Positions 63,963 through 64,000 of a stretch of 64,000 nt of DNA are shown one piece after another (the stretch's first letter is position 1; each line of letters begins with the position of its first letter). The notes beneath the pieces are model-generated. The model had not been told where the DNA came from. It did no database searches and saw only the letters and a list, made by a program, of their open reading frames with translations. The stretch spans positions 496,001-560,000 of the forward strand of contig NZ_PVUF01000001.1 in assembly GCF_003003215.1 (NCBI RefSeq). Reading direction: 5' to 3'. Position numbers and translations under genes: made by a program. This DNA is from Tritonibacter scottomollicae (lineage in GTDB: Bacteria > Pseudomonadota > Alphaproteobacteria > Rhodobacterales > Rhodobacteraceae).

Positions 63963-64000
63963 ATGAGCTACAAGAGTGACATTGAAATCGCCCGCGAGGC
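63963..64000 (+). CDS. fhs: start of a gene resembling formate-tetrahydrofolate ligase (cut by window edge)
   Basis: Only the first 12 full codons are visible: M-S-Y-K-S-D-I-E-I-A-R-E, starting at ATG 63963 with a weak AGGA upstream. This opening matches the usual N-terminus of Fhs, which makes 10-formyl-THF from formate. So short a stretch cannot prove identity. Confidence 0.55.
   Translation, partial: MSYKSDIEIARE

Overview
The window looks like chromosomal DNA of a marine alphaproteobacterium of the Rhodobacteraceae (roseobacter group). Support: high GC (roughly 60-65 % by eye), many ATGA/GTGA stop-start overlaps, ruvCAB followed by a tol-pal operon that continues into tilS and ftsH, phosphatidylcholine synthase, a tandem glycine riboswitch before gcvT, and a GTTC-N7-GTKC LexA-like box before ruvC. 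No rRNA, tRNA, CRISPR array, prophage or insertion sequence was recognised by eye. No search or folding tool was run.

Region 1 (1-12.8 kb, minus strand) is a compact natural-product operon: type I PKS -> family-2 glycosyltransferase -> NRPS -> phosphopantetheinyl transferase (cut by the left edge). The genes overlap by 4 bp or are 2 bp apart. The NRPS is a formyl-initiating module. It has a formyltransferase domain with an intact N-H-D triad, a condensation-domain remnant without HHxxxDG, an adenylation domain whose specificity residues read DILQLGMIWK (glycine-type), a luciferase-like FMN monooxygenase inserted inside that adenylation domain, and a carrier domain. The PKS is KS-AT-KR-DH-ACP-TE. 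Read in biosynthetic order, the line would make a very small molecule: N-formyl, oxidised glycine extended by one unsaturated C2 unit, possibly glycosylated. This is the most interesting system here.

Region 2 (12.9-22.2 kb) is cell-surface biogenesis: a Wzy/O-antigen-ligase-like membrane protein, a WecG/TagA/CpsF glycosyltransferase, a second family-2 glycosyltransferase, and the tamB-tamA pair.

Region 3 (22.3-31.6 kb) is central metabolism. A GAPDH-family gene with Epd-like features lies divergent from gcvT-gcvH-gcvP, which is led by the glycine riboswitch. Then come ghrA and an acyl-CoA dehydrogenase/thioesterase pair.

Region 4 (31.7-49.7 kb) is mixed housekeeping: truA, a ycjX-GNAT-ycjF unit, a group III truncated haemoglobin, ileS with an internal low-GC patch, two unrecognised small proteins, pcs, DUF484-xerC, a small transaldolase, priA, an MFS protein, prmA, a one-helix membrane protein and a DUF1127 protein.

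Region 5 (50-64 kb) is ruvC-ruvA-ruvB, then an unrecognised conserved-looking gene overlapping ybgC, tolQ-tolR-tolA-tolB-pal-cpoB, tilS, ftsH, a membrane protein, a MOSC-domain protein and the first codons of what looks like formate-tetrahydrofolate ligase. Apart from region 1 and a few regulatory sites, most of the window is ordinary core genome.
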